Below are positions 1 through 5,073 of a DNA stretch of 5,073 nucleotides, piece after piece. The stretch is from Pseudomonadota bacterium (lineage in GTDB: Bacteria > Pseudomonadota > Gammaproteobacteria > Burkholderiales > Burkholderiaceae_C), in NCBI GenBank assembly GCA_018241985.1, contig JAFECV010000187.1:1-5073 (forward strand), given 5' to 3'. The position numbers and the translations under genes are program-made. The notes under the pieces are model-generated. The model was not told the origin of the DNA and made no database searches. It worked only from the letters and a program-made list of their open reading frames with translations. Position 1 is the first letter of the stretch, and every line of letters begins with the position of its first letter.

Positions 1-588
1 CAGCAGCACGAAGCAGATCACGATCTTCAGCGGCGCGGTGTAGGTTTCGAGCTTGCGGATCGAATCCATGCCGTGCACGATGTACCAGAACTGGATGGCC
101 CAGAACGCAAGGAAGCACACCACCTGCGCGCCGTTGATGCCCAGGCCCGCGATCTTGTCGCCCCCGAGCGGATGGCCGAGCAGCACGCCGAGCAAGGTGT
201 AGATCATCTCGCCGCCGAACCAGGTCTGGATGCCGTACCAGCCGCAGGCCACGATCGCGCGCATCAGCGCGGGCAAGCGAGCTCCCGTGGTGCCGAACGA
301 GGAGCGCGCCAGAACGGCGTAGGGGATGCCGAACTTGGTGCCGGCATGGCCGATCAGCAGCATCGGTACCAGGACGATGGCGTTCGCCAGAAACACCGTC
401 CACACCGCCTGGTAGCCCGACATGCCGCTGTCGACCAGGCTGGCGGCCAGCGTGTAGGCGGGAATGCACATCACCATGCCGACCCAGAGCGCGGCGAAGT
501 GATACCAGCGCCAGGTGCGCTGGGCCGCGGTGGTCGGCGCCAGGTCTTCATTCCACAGATGTGGATTCGTCGACGTGTCAGTTCTCAC
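1..588 (-). CDS. NCS1-family nucleobase/hydantoin permease, N-terminal part (cut by window edge)
   Basis: Inner-membrane, probably cation-coupled importer of the NCS1 family (uracil, allantoin, hydantoin and cytosine permeases). The 196 visible residues begin with a short polar tail and the family signature LWNEDLAPT (residues 11-19), then hydrophobic segments at about 31-51, 61-80, 105-136 and 152-171. The run CGWYGIQTWFGG (115-126) carries Trp117 and Gln121, matching the substrate-stacking Trp and contacting Gln of the hydantoin transporter Mhp1, as I recall them. About 60 percent of a usual ~480-residue protein is missing beyond base 1. I chose the GTG at 586-588 because a GGAG lies 9 nt before it and no ATG is available in frame nearby upstream. 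It follows preA by 89 nt on the same strand, so uracil/thymine or a related ring is the likely substrate. Family call is firm; substrate is inferred from context. Confidence 0.9.
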   Translation of the reverse strand, partial: MRTDTSTNPHLWNEDLAPTTAAQRTWRWYHFAALWVGMVMCIPAYTLAASLVDSGMSGYQAVWTVFLANAIVLVPMLLIGHAGTKFGIPYAVLARSSFGTTGARLPALMRAIVACGWYGIQTWFGGEMIYTLLGVLLGHPLGGDKIAGLGINGAQVVCFLAFWAIQFWYIVHGMDSIRKLETYTAPLKIVICFVLL

Positions 589-667
589 GATATTTGTCTC
601 CGTTGATTGAAACGATCGCCTTGCAGTGAATGCAGGTTTCTCCCTTGTCACTATCTTTGTTCTTCAT
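578..667 (-). CDS. Possible 29-residue CxxC small protein between preA and the permease
   Basis: A short ORF starts with ATG 11 nt after the preA stop and ends with TGA inside the first codons of the permease, overlapping it by 11 nt in another frame. The product is hydrophilic and lysine-rich, with one CIHC motif (Cys12 and Cys15) that could bind a metal or form a disulfide. The codons are clearly less GC-rich than those of the neighbours. No good Shine-Dalgarno sequence is visible before its ATG. I do not recognise a family, and it could be a chance ORF in a leader region. If real, its stop overlapping the permease GTG would suggest translational coupling. Confidence 0.18.
   Translation of the reverse strand: MKNKDSDKGETCIHCKAIVSINGDKYREN
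598..601 (-). promoter_or_regulatory. Ribosome binding site supporting the GTG start of the permease
   Basis: Read on the minus strand, GGAG is followed by 9 nt and then GTG at 588-586. It decides the start codon, because the permease frame has no ATG in the 89-nt gap after preA. Confidence 0.55.
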
Positions 668-677
668 CCGGCCGGGA

Positions 678-1994
678 TCACACGGTGGCGGCGCCGACCG
701 AGCGCATCGGGTTGTTGGGATGAACGCTCCAGTTGGCGTATTCGCGCGGAACCGGCCGGCCGGTGCGCAGGTCGATCTCACCGGGCTGCAGCGTGCGCAT
801 GGTGATGGTATTGGGCACCGGGCAGATCGACACGCACAAATTGCAACCGACGCATTCCGCTTCGTTGATCTCGAAATGGCGCTGGCCGTCCTTCGTCGCG
901 GTGATCGCCTGGTGCGAGGTGTCTTCGCAGACCACATGACAGCGGCCGCACTGGATGCACGTGTCCTGGTTGATGACCGCCTTGTCCACGTGGTTCATGT
1001 CGAGCTTGCTCCAGCTCGTGATGCTGGGCAAGGCCTTGCCGACCATGTCCTGCACGCGCTCGTAGCCCTGCGCATCCATGAAGTTCGACAGGCCGTCGCA
1101 CAGGTCTTCGATGATCCGAAAGCCATAGACCATGGCGGCCGTGCAGACCTGAACGGTGCCGCAGCCCATGGCGATGAACTCGGCGGCGTCGCGCCAGGTG
1201 GAAATGCCGCCGATGCCCGAGATCGGCAGGCCGGCGGTCTGCGCGTCGCGCGCAATCTCGGCGACCATGTTCAGGGCAATCGGTTTCACGGCCGTGCCGC
1301 AGTAGCCGCCATGCGATCCCTGCTTGCCCACGCTCGGCACCATGGTCATGGTGTCCAGGTCAACCCCCATGATGGAGTTGATGGTGTTGATCAACGACAC
1401 CGCATCCGCGCCCCCTTGCTTCGCGGCGCGCGCCGGGTAGCGCACGTCGGTGATGTTCGGCGTCAGCTTCACGATCACGGGCAGACGGCTATAGGTCTTG
1501 CACCAGTGCGCCACCATCTGGACGTATTCGGGCACCTGCCCGACCGAGGCGCCCATGCCGCGCTCGCTCATGCCATGCGGGCAACCGAAGTTCAGCTCGA
1601 TGCCGTCGCAGCCCGTGTCTTCCACGCGCGGCAGGATGCGCTTCCACGAATCCTCCTCGCACGGCACCATGATCGACACGATCATGGCGCGGTCCGGCCA
1701 GGCGCGCTTCACGCGCTTGATCTCGTCCAGGTTGGTCTGCAGCGGCCGGTCGGAAATCAGCTCGATGTTGTTGAAGCCGATGACGCGCCGGTCGCCGTTC
1801 AGCAGGGCCGAATAGCGCGGGCCGTAGACGTTGACGACGTGAGGGTCCTCGCCCACCGTCTTCCACACCACGCCGCCCCAGCCGGCCTCGAAGGCCCGCA
1901 CCACGTTGTATTCCTTGTCGGTGGGCGGCGCGGACGCCAGCCAGAAGGGGTTGGGGCTCTTGATGCCCAGGAATTCCGTGCTCAGGTCGGCCAT
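678..1994 (-). CDS. preA: NAD-dependent dihydropyrimidine dehydrogenase, subunit PreA
   Basis: Cytosolic catalytic subunit (438 residues) that reduces uracil and thymine to their 5,6-dihydro forms, the first step of reductive pyrimidine breakdown. A dihydroorotate-dehydrogenase-like FMN barrel fills residues 1 to about 320. It shows Lys45, GFNNIELIS (73-81), the active-site loop NFGCPHG with Asn135, Cys138 and His140, KLTPN with Lys176, NT at 203-204, and the phosphate-binding SGIGGIS (259-265). From memory, Asn76, Asn135, Cys138, Lys176 and Asn203 line up with human DPD Asn609, Asn668, Cys671 (general acid), Lys709 and Asn736. A ferredoxin-like tail holds two 4Fe-4S motifs: Cys346/349/352/356 and Cys381/384/387/391. 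The start is the ATG at 1992-1994 with GGAG 7 nt upstream. The frame stays open for 45 more codons into preT, but that stretch is not family-like. Length is normal. It sits 44 nt after preT and probably shares its transcript. The Ser before the catalytic Cys in human DPD is Gly137 here. Confidence 0.96.
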   Translation of the reverse strand: MADLSTEFLGIKSPNPFWLASAPPTDKEYNVVRAFEAGWGGVVWKTVGEDPHVVNVYGPRYSALLNGDRRVIGFNNIELISDRPLQTNLDEIKRVKRAWPDRAMIVSIMVPCEEDSWKRILPRVEDTGCDGIELNFGCPHGMSERGMGASVGQVPEYVQMVAHWCKTYSRLPVIVKLTPNITDVRYPARAAKQGGADAVSLINTINSIMGVDLDTMTMVPSVGKQGSHGGYCGTAVKPIALNMVAEIARDAQTAGLPISGIGGISTWRDAAEFIAMGCGTVQVCTAAMVYGFRIIEDLCDGLSNFMDAQGYERVQDMVGKALPSITSWSKLDMNHVDKAVINQDTCIQCGRCHVVCEDTSHQAITATKDGQRHFEINEAECVGCNLCVSICPVPNTITMRTLQPGEIDLRTGRPVPREYANWSVHPNNPMRSVGAATV

Positions 1995-2038
1995 GTTGCT
2001 GCTCCGGGGTCGCGGGATTGATCGAGGTGCGTGCAAGG

Positions 2039-3385
2039 TCAGGGGCTGAGGGCCTTGTGGATGGACAGGGCCGCCACCTTGCCGTGCTCCACCGCTTCGA
2101 CGGTCAGGTCGCGCCCGCCCACCCTGCAATCGCCCCCCGCCCAGACCTTGGCACTGGAGGTGCGCCCTTCGTCGTCGGTGACGATCCGGCCACCTTTTAG
2201 CTCCAGCGCGCTGCCGAGCGGCTGCGCGACGAAGCTCTGGCCGATCGCCTTCAGCACGAAGTCGGCCTCCAGCGTGAAGCGCTCGCCCGTCTCCACCAGC
2301 TTGCCGCCCTCGGCACGGGTGTAGCCCAGCTCAATCCCGGTGATGCGACCGCCCTCGGCCAGCAGCGCCTTGGGTGTTGCCCAATGCCGCACGTGAACGC
2401 CGTTCTTCTGCGCCCAGTCCTGCTCGTAGCCCGAAGCGGGCATGTTGGCCGCGCCGCGCCGGTAGACGATGGTGACGTTCTCCGCCCCCAACTTCTTCGA
2501 CTGCACGGCCGCATCCACCGCCGTCATGCCGCCGCCCACCACCACCACGTTGCGGCCCACCGGCACCTCTGAATAGGCGCGTGCCTGGCGCAGTTCGGCA
2601 ATGAATTCGACCGCGTTGCGCAGGCCCGCCGCCTGCGGTTCGGCGATGCCGGTGGCGTTCACCCCGGCCAGGCCCAGGCCCAGAAAGACGGCGTCGTAAT
2701 CGCGCACCAAGTCATCCAGTTGAACATCGACGCCCAGGCGCGTGTTACTCCGCACCTCGATGCCGCCGATGGACAGCAGCCAGTCGACTTCCTTCTGGGC
2801 AAAGCCGTGGGTGGTCTTGTAGGTCGCCAGGCCGTACTCGTTGAGCCCGCCCAGCTTGGGGTGGGCGTCCAGCAGCACGACGGCGTGCCCCAGCCGCGCC
2901 AGACCGTGCGCGCAGGCCAAGCCGGCCGGGCCGGCGCCGACGACGGCCACTTTCTTGCCTGTGGCTGCGGCGCGCGTGAACAGCGGCGCGCCGGGCTGCT
3001 CAAAGAACTTGTCGGTCGCGTAGCGCTGCAGCAGGCCGATTTCAACGGGCTTGTCTTCGCCCACGTTGCGCACGCAGGCCTCCTCGCACAGCACTTCGGT
3101 CGGGCAGACGCGTGCGCACATGCCGCCCAGCGGGTTGGCGCTCAGGATGGCGTGCGCCGAGCCGCGGATGTTGTCGTCCGCGATGCGGCGAATGAAGCTC
3201 GGGATGTCGATGCCGGTCGGGCATGCGGTCTGGCACGGCGCGTCGAAGCAGTAGTAACACCGATCCGCCTCGATCTTCGCTTGCGCCAGACTCAGCGCAG
3301 CGTGCGAATCGCAAAAATTCTGCTCGTAGTAAGCGCGCGGCAGACGCGCCGGATGGATACCGGGCGTGGAGGAATCGATCTGCAT
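2039..3385 (-). CDS. preT: NAD-dependent dihydropyrimidine dehydrogenase, subunit PreT
   Basis: Cytosolic electron-input subunit (448 residues) that takes electrons from NAD(P)H, probably NADH as in E. coli PreTA, and passes them through FAD and Fe-S clusters to PreA. The N-terminal alpha-helical Fe-S domain has Cys43, 46, 51, 55, 90, 94, 100 and 104. With a constant offset of 36 these match the human DPD N-terminal cysteines, and Gln120 falls on human Gln156, the unusual glutamine ligand of the second cluster. The FAD-binding Rossmann motif is GAGPAGL (150-156). The NAD(P)H motif is VVVVGGGMTAVDAAV (280-294), followed by VYRRG (307-311). The second FAD motif is WAGGDC (415-420). The start is the ATG at 3383-3385, with a modest AGGG 6 nt upstream. 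It is the first gene of the minus-strand cluster and faces the divergent RutR-like regulator. PreT plus PreA correspond to the fused eukaryotic DPD. GltD-like proteins share the fold, but the cysteine/glutamine pattern and the adjacent preA settle the call. Confidence 0.95.
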   Translation of the reverse strand: MQIDSSTPGIHPARLPRAYYEQNFCDSHAALSLAQAKIEADRCYYCFDAPCQTACPTGIDIPSFIRRIADDNIRGSAHAILSANPLGGMCARVCPTEVLCEEACVRNVGEDKPVEIGLLQRYATDKFFEQPGAPLFTRAAATGKKVAVVGAGPAGLACAHGLARLGHAVVLLDAHPKLGGLNEYGLATYKTTHGFAQKEVDWLLSIGGIEVRSNTRLGVDVQLDDLVRDYDAVFLGLGLAGVNATGIAEPQAAGLRNAVEFIAELRQARAYSEVPVGRNVVVVGGGMTAVDAAVQSKKLGAENVTIVYRRGAANMPASGYEQDWAQKNGVHVRHWATPKALLAEGGRITGIELGYTRAEGGKLVETGERFTLEADFVLKAIGQSFVAQPLGSALELKGGRIVTDDEGRTSSAKVWAGGDCRVGGRDLTVEAVEHGKVAALSIHKALSP

Positions 3386-3466
3386 GTTCGGCCCTACAAG
3401 TGCAACGGGTTGATTCCTAGGGAAGTCCGGCGAAATGAATCGATGGCGACTCTGTTTGAAGGAGCA

Positions 3467-3494
3467 ACTATGTGCAAAAATGAATGTTTACCAA
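3467..3494 (-). promoter_or_regulatory. Candidate preT promoter overlapping the palindromic operator
   Basis: On the minus strand, TTGGTA (3494-3489) and CATAGT (3472-3467) are 16 nt apart. Each matches four of six bases of the sigma70 consensus. The -35 box lies inside the palindrome at 3487-3502, so a bound repressor would block it. Transcription would start near 3460 and leave a leader of about 75 nt before preT. The match is modest and other starts are possible. Confidence 0.3.
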
Positions 3495-3520
3495 TTGGTA
3501 AAAACCCTCGCTGGACTTGA
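3470..3520 (+). CDS. Possible 16-residue leader peptide upstream of the TetR regulator
   Basis: The ORF reads MCKNECLPIGKNPRWT. It has the best ribosome binding site of the control region, AAGGAG at 3459-3464, 5 nt before the ATG. The palindromic operator lies inside it and encodes LPIGK. Its TGA (3518-3520) overlaps a possible in-frame TTG start of the regulator (3517-3519) as TTGA, a layout typical of translational coupling. The codons are A/T-rich compared with the flanking genes. It has two cysteines and no recognisable domain. It could equally be a chance ORF across an operator. Confidence 0.25.
   Translation: MCKNECLPIGKNPRWT
3487..3502. promoter_or_regulatory. RutR-box-like operator, perfect 16-bp palindrome
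   Basis: TTTACCAATTGGTAAA is a perfect inverted repeat. The E. coli RutR box, as I recall it, is TTGACCAnnTGGTCAA; the site here differs only at one symmetric position per half-site. It sits between preT (102 bp from its ATG) and the regulator (41 bp before ATG 3544), where a self-regulating TetR protein would bind. The palindrome is direct sequence evidence. Binding by the adjacent regulator, and release by uracil or thymine, are inferred. Confidence 0.72.
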
Positions 3521-3527
3521 GCCAGCG
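3509..3527 (+). other. Small hairpin in the regulator's 5' leader
   Basis: CGCTGG and CCAGCG form a 6-bp stem around a 7-nt loop. The loop contains the TGA of the leader ORF and the alternative TTG start. It lies 7 nt downstream of the operator and 16 nt before the ATG at 3544. A ribosome finishing the leader ORF would cover it. Any regulatory role is speculative. Confidence 0.3.
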
Positions 3528-3543
3528 CAACAAGCGATTCGAT

Positions 3544-4248
3544 ATGAAAAAAAGCATCGCATCGACTGCATCGAAGAAGGTCAAGCAGAACAGGACCCGC
3601 GAACAACTCGAGCAGGACATCCTCACCGCTGCCAAGCGCCTGTTCGCGAACCGCGGCTTCGGCGGCGTGTCACTGGATCACGTTGCGCGCGAAGTGGGGG
3701 TCTCCAAGCAGAATCTCCTCTACTACTTTCCCAGCAAGGAAGAGCTGTACCGGCGCGTGCTACATGGCGTGCTGGATGTCTGGCTGTCGTACATGGATGC
3801 GCTGAGCCAGCGCGCAGACGACCCGGAGCAGGCGCTGCGCGAGTACATCGCGGGCAAGTTGCGGTTTTCGCGCGAGCACCCCGACGATTCCCGCGTATAC
3901 GCCAAGGAAGTGATCTCGGGCGCGCCGATTTTCTTTGCGGAGATTGCCGCGCGCGTGATCCCCGCGCTCGAGGCCGACGTCGCCATCTTCAACAAGTGGG
4001 CCGAGCAGGGCCTGTGCCGCCCCGTCGACGCCAAGCACCTGATGATCGTGCTGTGGGCCGTCACGCAGGCGTATGCCGACTGGGCCAGCCAGATCCGCCT
4101 GGTGCTGGAAAAGCCCGCGCTCGATGCCCAGGACTTCCAGGCTGCCGAGTCCCTGATCGTCGACATGGTGCTGCGAACCGTGCTGTTCGCAGACGCCGCC
4201 GAAGCGGCGCCCCGAAAGAGAGCTGGGCGAGTCGCCCGCGGCGCATGA
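3544..4248 (+). CDS. rutR: TetR-family regulator, RutR-like (YcdC-type C-terminal domain)
   Basis: Cytosolic homodimeric repressor, likely of the adjacent pyrimidine catabolism genes, with uracil or thymine as the probable signal. The 234-residue product has a basic N-terminal arm (1-20) and a TetR DNA-binding domain (about 22-70). Its helix-turn-helix includes SLDHVAREVGVSKQNLLYYF (43-62), followed by PSKEELY. The run GVSKxNLLYYFPSKExLYxxVL, a VLDxWL segment (76-81) and LWAVTQAYADWASQI (170-184) closely follow E. coli RutR as I remember it, pointing to the YcdC-type ligand domain. A basic alanine/arginine-rich tail ends the protein. I chose the ATG at 3544, although no clear Shine-Dalgarno precedes it. 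An in-frame TTG at 3517 would add nine residues and overlaps the stop of the leader ORF. It is divergent from preT and convergent with mmsA. The TetR call is firm; the RutR assignment rests on motifs, context and the nearby palindrome. Confidence 0.88.
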   Translation: MKKSIASTASKKVKQNRTREQLEQDILTAAKRLFANRGFGGVSLDHVAREVGVSKQNLLYYFPSKEELYRRVLHGVLDVWLSYMDALSQRADDPEQALREYIAGKLRFSREHPDDSRVYAKEVISGAPIFFAEIAARVIPALEADVAIFNKWAEQGLCRPVDAKHLMIVLWAVTQAYADWASQIRLVLEKPALDAQDFQAAESLIVDMVLRTVLFADAAEAAPRKRAGRVARGA

Positions 4249-4286
4249 AACGGGTTCGAGAGGCCGCGGAGCAGGCCGTTCCGGCG

Positions 4287-4323
4287 ACCGCCGCGGAGCG
4301 GGCTTGGCCCGGCCGCTGGCGGT
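4287..4323. terminator. Long GC-rich stem-loop between convergent genes, possible bidirectional terminator
   Basis: ACCGCC pairs with GGCGGT (6 bp), then GCGG with CCGC (4 bp), then CGGGC with GCCCG (5 bp), closing a TTG loop. A one-base bulge and a small internal loop separate the stems. It lies 38 nt after the regulator stop and 63 nt after the mmsA stop. No T-tract follows on either strand, so a classical intrinsic terminator is not shown. It may instead stabilise 3' ends or belong to a repeat element. Confidence 0.45.
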
Positions 4324-4325
4324 GT

Positions 4326-4381
4326 CCCCTTGAAGGGGGTTGGCGTAGCGACACGCAGTGCGCGCAGCCTGGGGGTGATTC
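4326..4381. repeat. Probable dispersed intergenic repeat (Comamonadaceae-like)
   Basis: The stretch begins with the palindrome CCCCTTGAAGGGG (4326-4338), then has a short GCGT/ACGC stem (4343-4356), and ends with AGCCTGGGGG. I recall very similar strings in spacers of Acidovorax, Variovorax and relatives, usually downstream of genes. Only one copy is in the window, so the repeat status rests on memory and needs a genome search. It ends 5 nt from the mmsA stop. Confidence 0.4.
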
Positions 4382-4386
4382 ATTTT

Positions 4387-5073
4387 TCAGCGGTTGCTCG
4401 GGAAGCTGAACACCGATCCCTCGCGCACGCCGGCCGACGGCCAGCGCTGCGTGATGGTCTTGCGCTTGGTGTAGAAGCGCACCGCGTCCGGGCCGTAGGC
4501 GTGCAGGTCGCCGAACAGGCTGCGCTTCCAGCCGCCGAACGAGTGGTAGGCGACCGGCACCGGCAGCGGCACGTTCACGCCGACCATGCCGACCTGGATG
4601 TGGTCGCTGAAGTAGCGCGCGGCCTCGCCGTCGCGTGTGAAGATGCAGGTGCCGTTGCCGTATTCGTGGTCGTTGATGAGCTGCATGGCTTCATCCAGCG
4701 AGTGCACGCGCACGATGCCGAGCACCGGGCCGAAGATTTCCTCCTGGTAAATCTTCATGCCGGGGCGCACGTCGTCGAACAGGCAGGGGCCGAGGAAGTA
4801 GCCCTCTTCGTGGCCCTTGACCTTGAGGCTTCGGCCGTCCACCAGCAGCTTGGCGCCTTCGGCCACGCCGCTGTCCACATAGGCCTTCACTTTCTCGAAG
4901 TGCTGCTTGGTCACCAGCGGGCCCATGTCGTTGCCGTTGTCGCTGCCGGGGCCGACCTTCATGTTGGCGATCTCGGCCTTCAGGCCGGCGATCATCTTGT
5001 CCGCCACCTCGTTGCCGACCGCCACGATCAGCGGCACCGCCATGCAGCGCTCGCCGCAGGAGCCGTAGGCGGC
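4387..5073 (-). CDS. mmsA: CoA-acylating (methyl)malonate-semialdehyde dehydrogenase, C-terminal part (cut by window edge)
   Basis: Cytosolic NAD+- and CoA-dependent aldehyde dehydrogenase that converts malonate semialdehyde to acetyl-CoA and methylmalonate semialdehyde to propionyl-CoA with loss of CO2. The visible part is the last 228 residues of about 500; the NAD-binding N-terminal half lies beyond base 5073. It opens with YGSCGERCMA, in which Cys10 of the fragment is the catalytic nucleophile. The preceding Arg9 matches the arginine that binds the substrate carboxylate in this family. EEIFGPV (111-117) is the aldehyde dehydrogenase glutamate motif. The stretch at about 163-211, with VNVPLPVPVAYHSFGGWKRS and a KRKTITQRWP ending, is diagnostic of MmsA/IolA-type enzymes. 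An ATG at 5041-5043 is internal and not the start. Beside pyrimidine reduction genes it would finish beta-alanine or beta-aminoisobutyrate breakdown; valine or inositol catabolism are the other usual contexts. Confidence 0.95.
   Translation of the reverse strand, partial: AAYGSCGERCMAVPLIVAVGNEVADKMIAGLKAEIANMKVGPGSDNGNDMGPLVTKQHFEKVKAYVDSGVAEGAKLLVDGRSLKVKGHEEGYFLGPCLFDDVRPGMKIYQEEIFGPVLGIVRVHSLDEAMQLINDHEYGNGTCIFTRDGEAARYFSDHIQVGMVGVNVPLPVPVAYHSFGGWKRSLFGDLHAYGPDAVRFYTKRKTITQRWPSAGVREGSVFSFPSNR

Noticed and set aside
73..606. Plus-strand frame of 177 codons opposite the permease
   Set aside because: It is the reverse of a hydrophobic transporter gene; the product is His/Ala/Gly-rich with no family resemblance.
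1500..1600. Suspected loss of the PreA catalytic cysteine
   Set aside because: I first aligned the human Cys671 to the later GMGASVGQ segment, where there is no Cys. A constant offset of 533 for Asn609, Asn668, Lys709 and Asn736 shows that it aligns with Cys138 in NFGCPHG, so the cysteine is present.
630..2021. Long plus-strand open frame of 463 codons opposite preA
   Set aside because: It is antisense to a clear preA with all catalytic and Fe-S motifs. The product is rich in His, Arg, Ala and Gly with no domain, as expected from the reverse frame of GC-rich coding DNA.
1995..2129. 45-codon upstream extension of preA
   Set aside because: It overlaps the end of preT, is low-complexity and is unlike PreA N-termini. 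The ATG at 1994 has a well-spaced GGAG and begins the conserved protein.
2720..3520. Plus-strand open frame of 266 codons opposite preT
   Set aside because: It is antisense to preT and has no recognisable motif. Only its last 16 codons, which have their own ribosome site, were kept as a possible leader ORF.
3760..4383. Minus-strand frame of 207 codons opposite the regulator
   Set aside because: It is antisense to an obvious TetR gene, lacks motifs, and runs into the non-coding convergent spacer.
3435..4409. 324-codon plus-strand frame overlapping the regulator
   Set aside because: It is a shifted frame of the TetR gene, and the translation is Arg/Ala/Gly-rich with no domain. The overlapping frame encodes a clear helix-turn-helix protein.
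1..5073. CRISPR array, tRNA or rRNA genes, insertion sequence
   Set aside because: I saw no regularly spaced repeats, cloverleaf, rRNA-like stretch, transposase or terminal inverted repeats on either strand.

Overview
The window is GC-rich DNA with a betaproteobacterial (Burkholderiales) look. Codon use is strongly G/C-ending, the genes are closely packed, and the proteins have the character of that order. A string in the convergent spacer (about 4326-4381) resembles an intergenic repeat I recall from Comamonadaceae such as Acidovorax and Variovorax. The family-level placement is inference from memory.

Layout: (1) 1-588, minus strand, the N-terminal 196 residues of an NCS1-family nucleobase/hydantoin permease, cut by the window edge. 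(2) 678-1994, minus, preA, the FMN and iron-sulfur catalytic subunit of bacterial dihydropyrimidine dehydrogenase. (3) 2039-3385, minus, preT, its FAD/NAD(P)H iron-sulfur electron-input subunit. (4) 3386-3543, a divergent control region with a perfect 16-bp palindrome resembling the E. coli RutR box, a possible preT promoter overlapping it, a 16-codon leader ORF with a strong ribosome binding site, and a small hairpin. (5) 3544-4248, plus, a TetR regulator of the RutR type. (6) 4249-4386, a convergent spacer with a long GC-rich hairpin and a repeat-like string. (7) 4387-5073, minus, the C-terminal part of a CoA-acylating (methyl)malonate-semialdehyde dehydrogenase (mmsA), cut by the window edge.

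Together the genes describe reductive pyrimidine catabolism. The permease brings in the base. PreT passes electrons from NAD(P)H to PreA, which reduces uracil or thymine to the dihydropyrimidine. A dihydropyrimidinase and a beta-ureidopropionase, not in the window, would give beta-alanine or beta-aminoisobutyrate. After transamination, MmsA would convert the semialdehyde to acetyl-CoA or propionyl-CoA. preT, preA and the permease lie in one direction with 43-44 and 89 nt gaps and are probably one operon, controlled by the divergent RutR-like protein.

I see no undescribed enzyme system. The enzymes are recognisable. The parts worth a second look are regulatory: the RutR-box-like palindrome in front of a reductive (not Rut) pathway, the leader ORF that runs through this palindrome and ends on a possible TTG start of the regulator, a 29-codon CxxC ORF between preA and the permease, and the structured repeat between rutR and mmsA.
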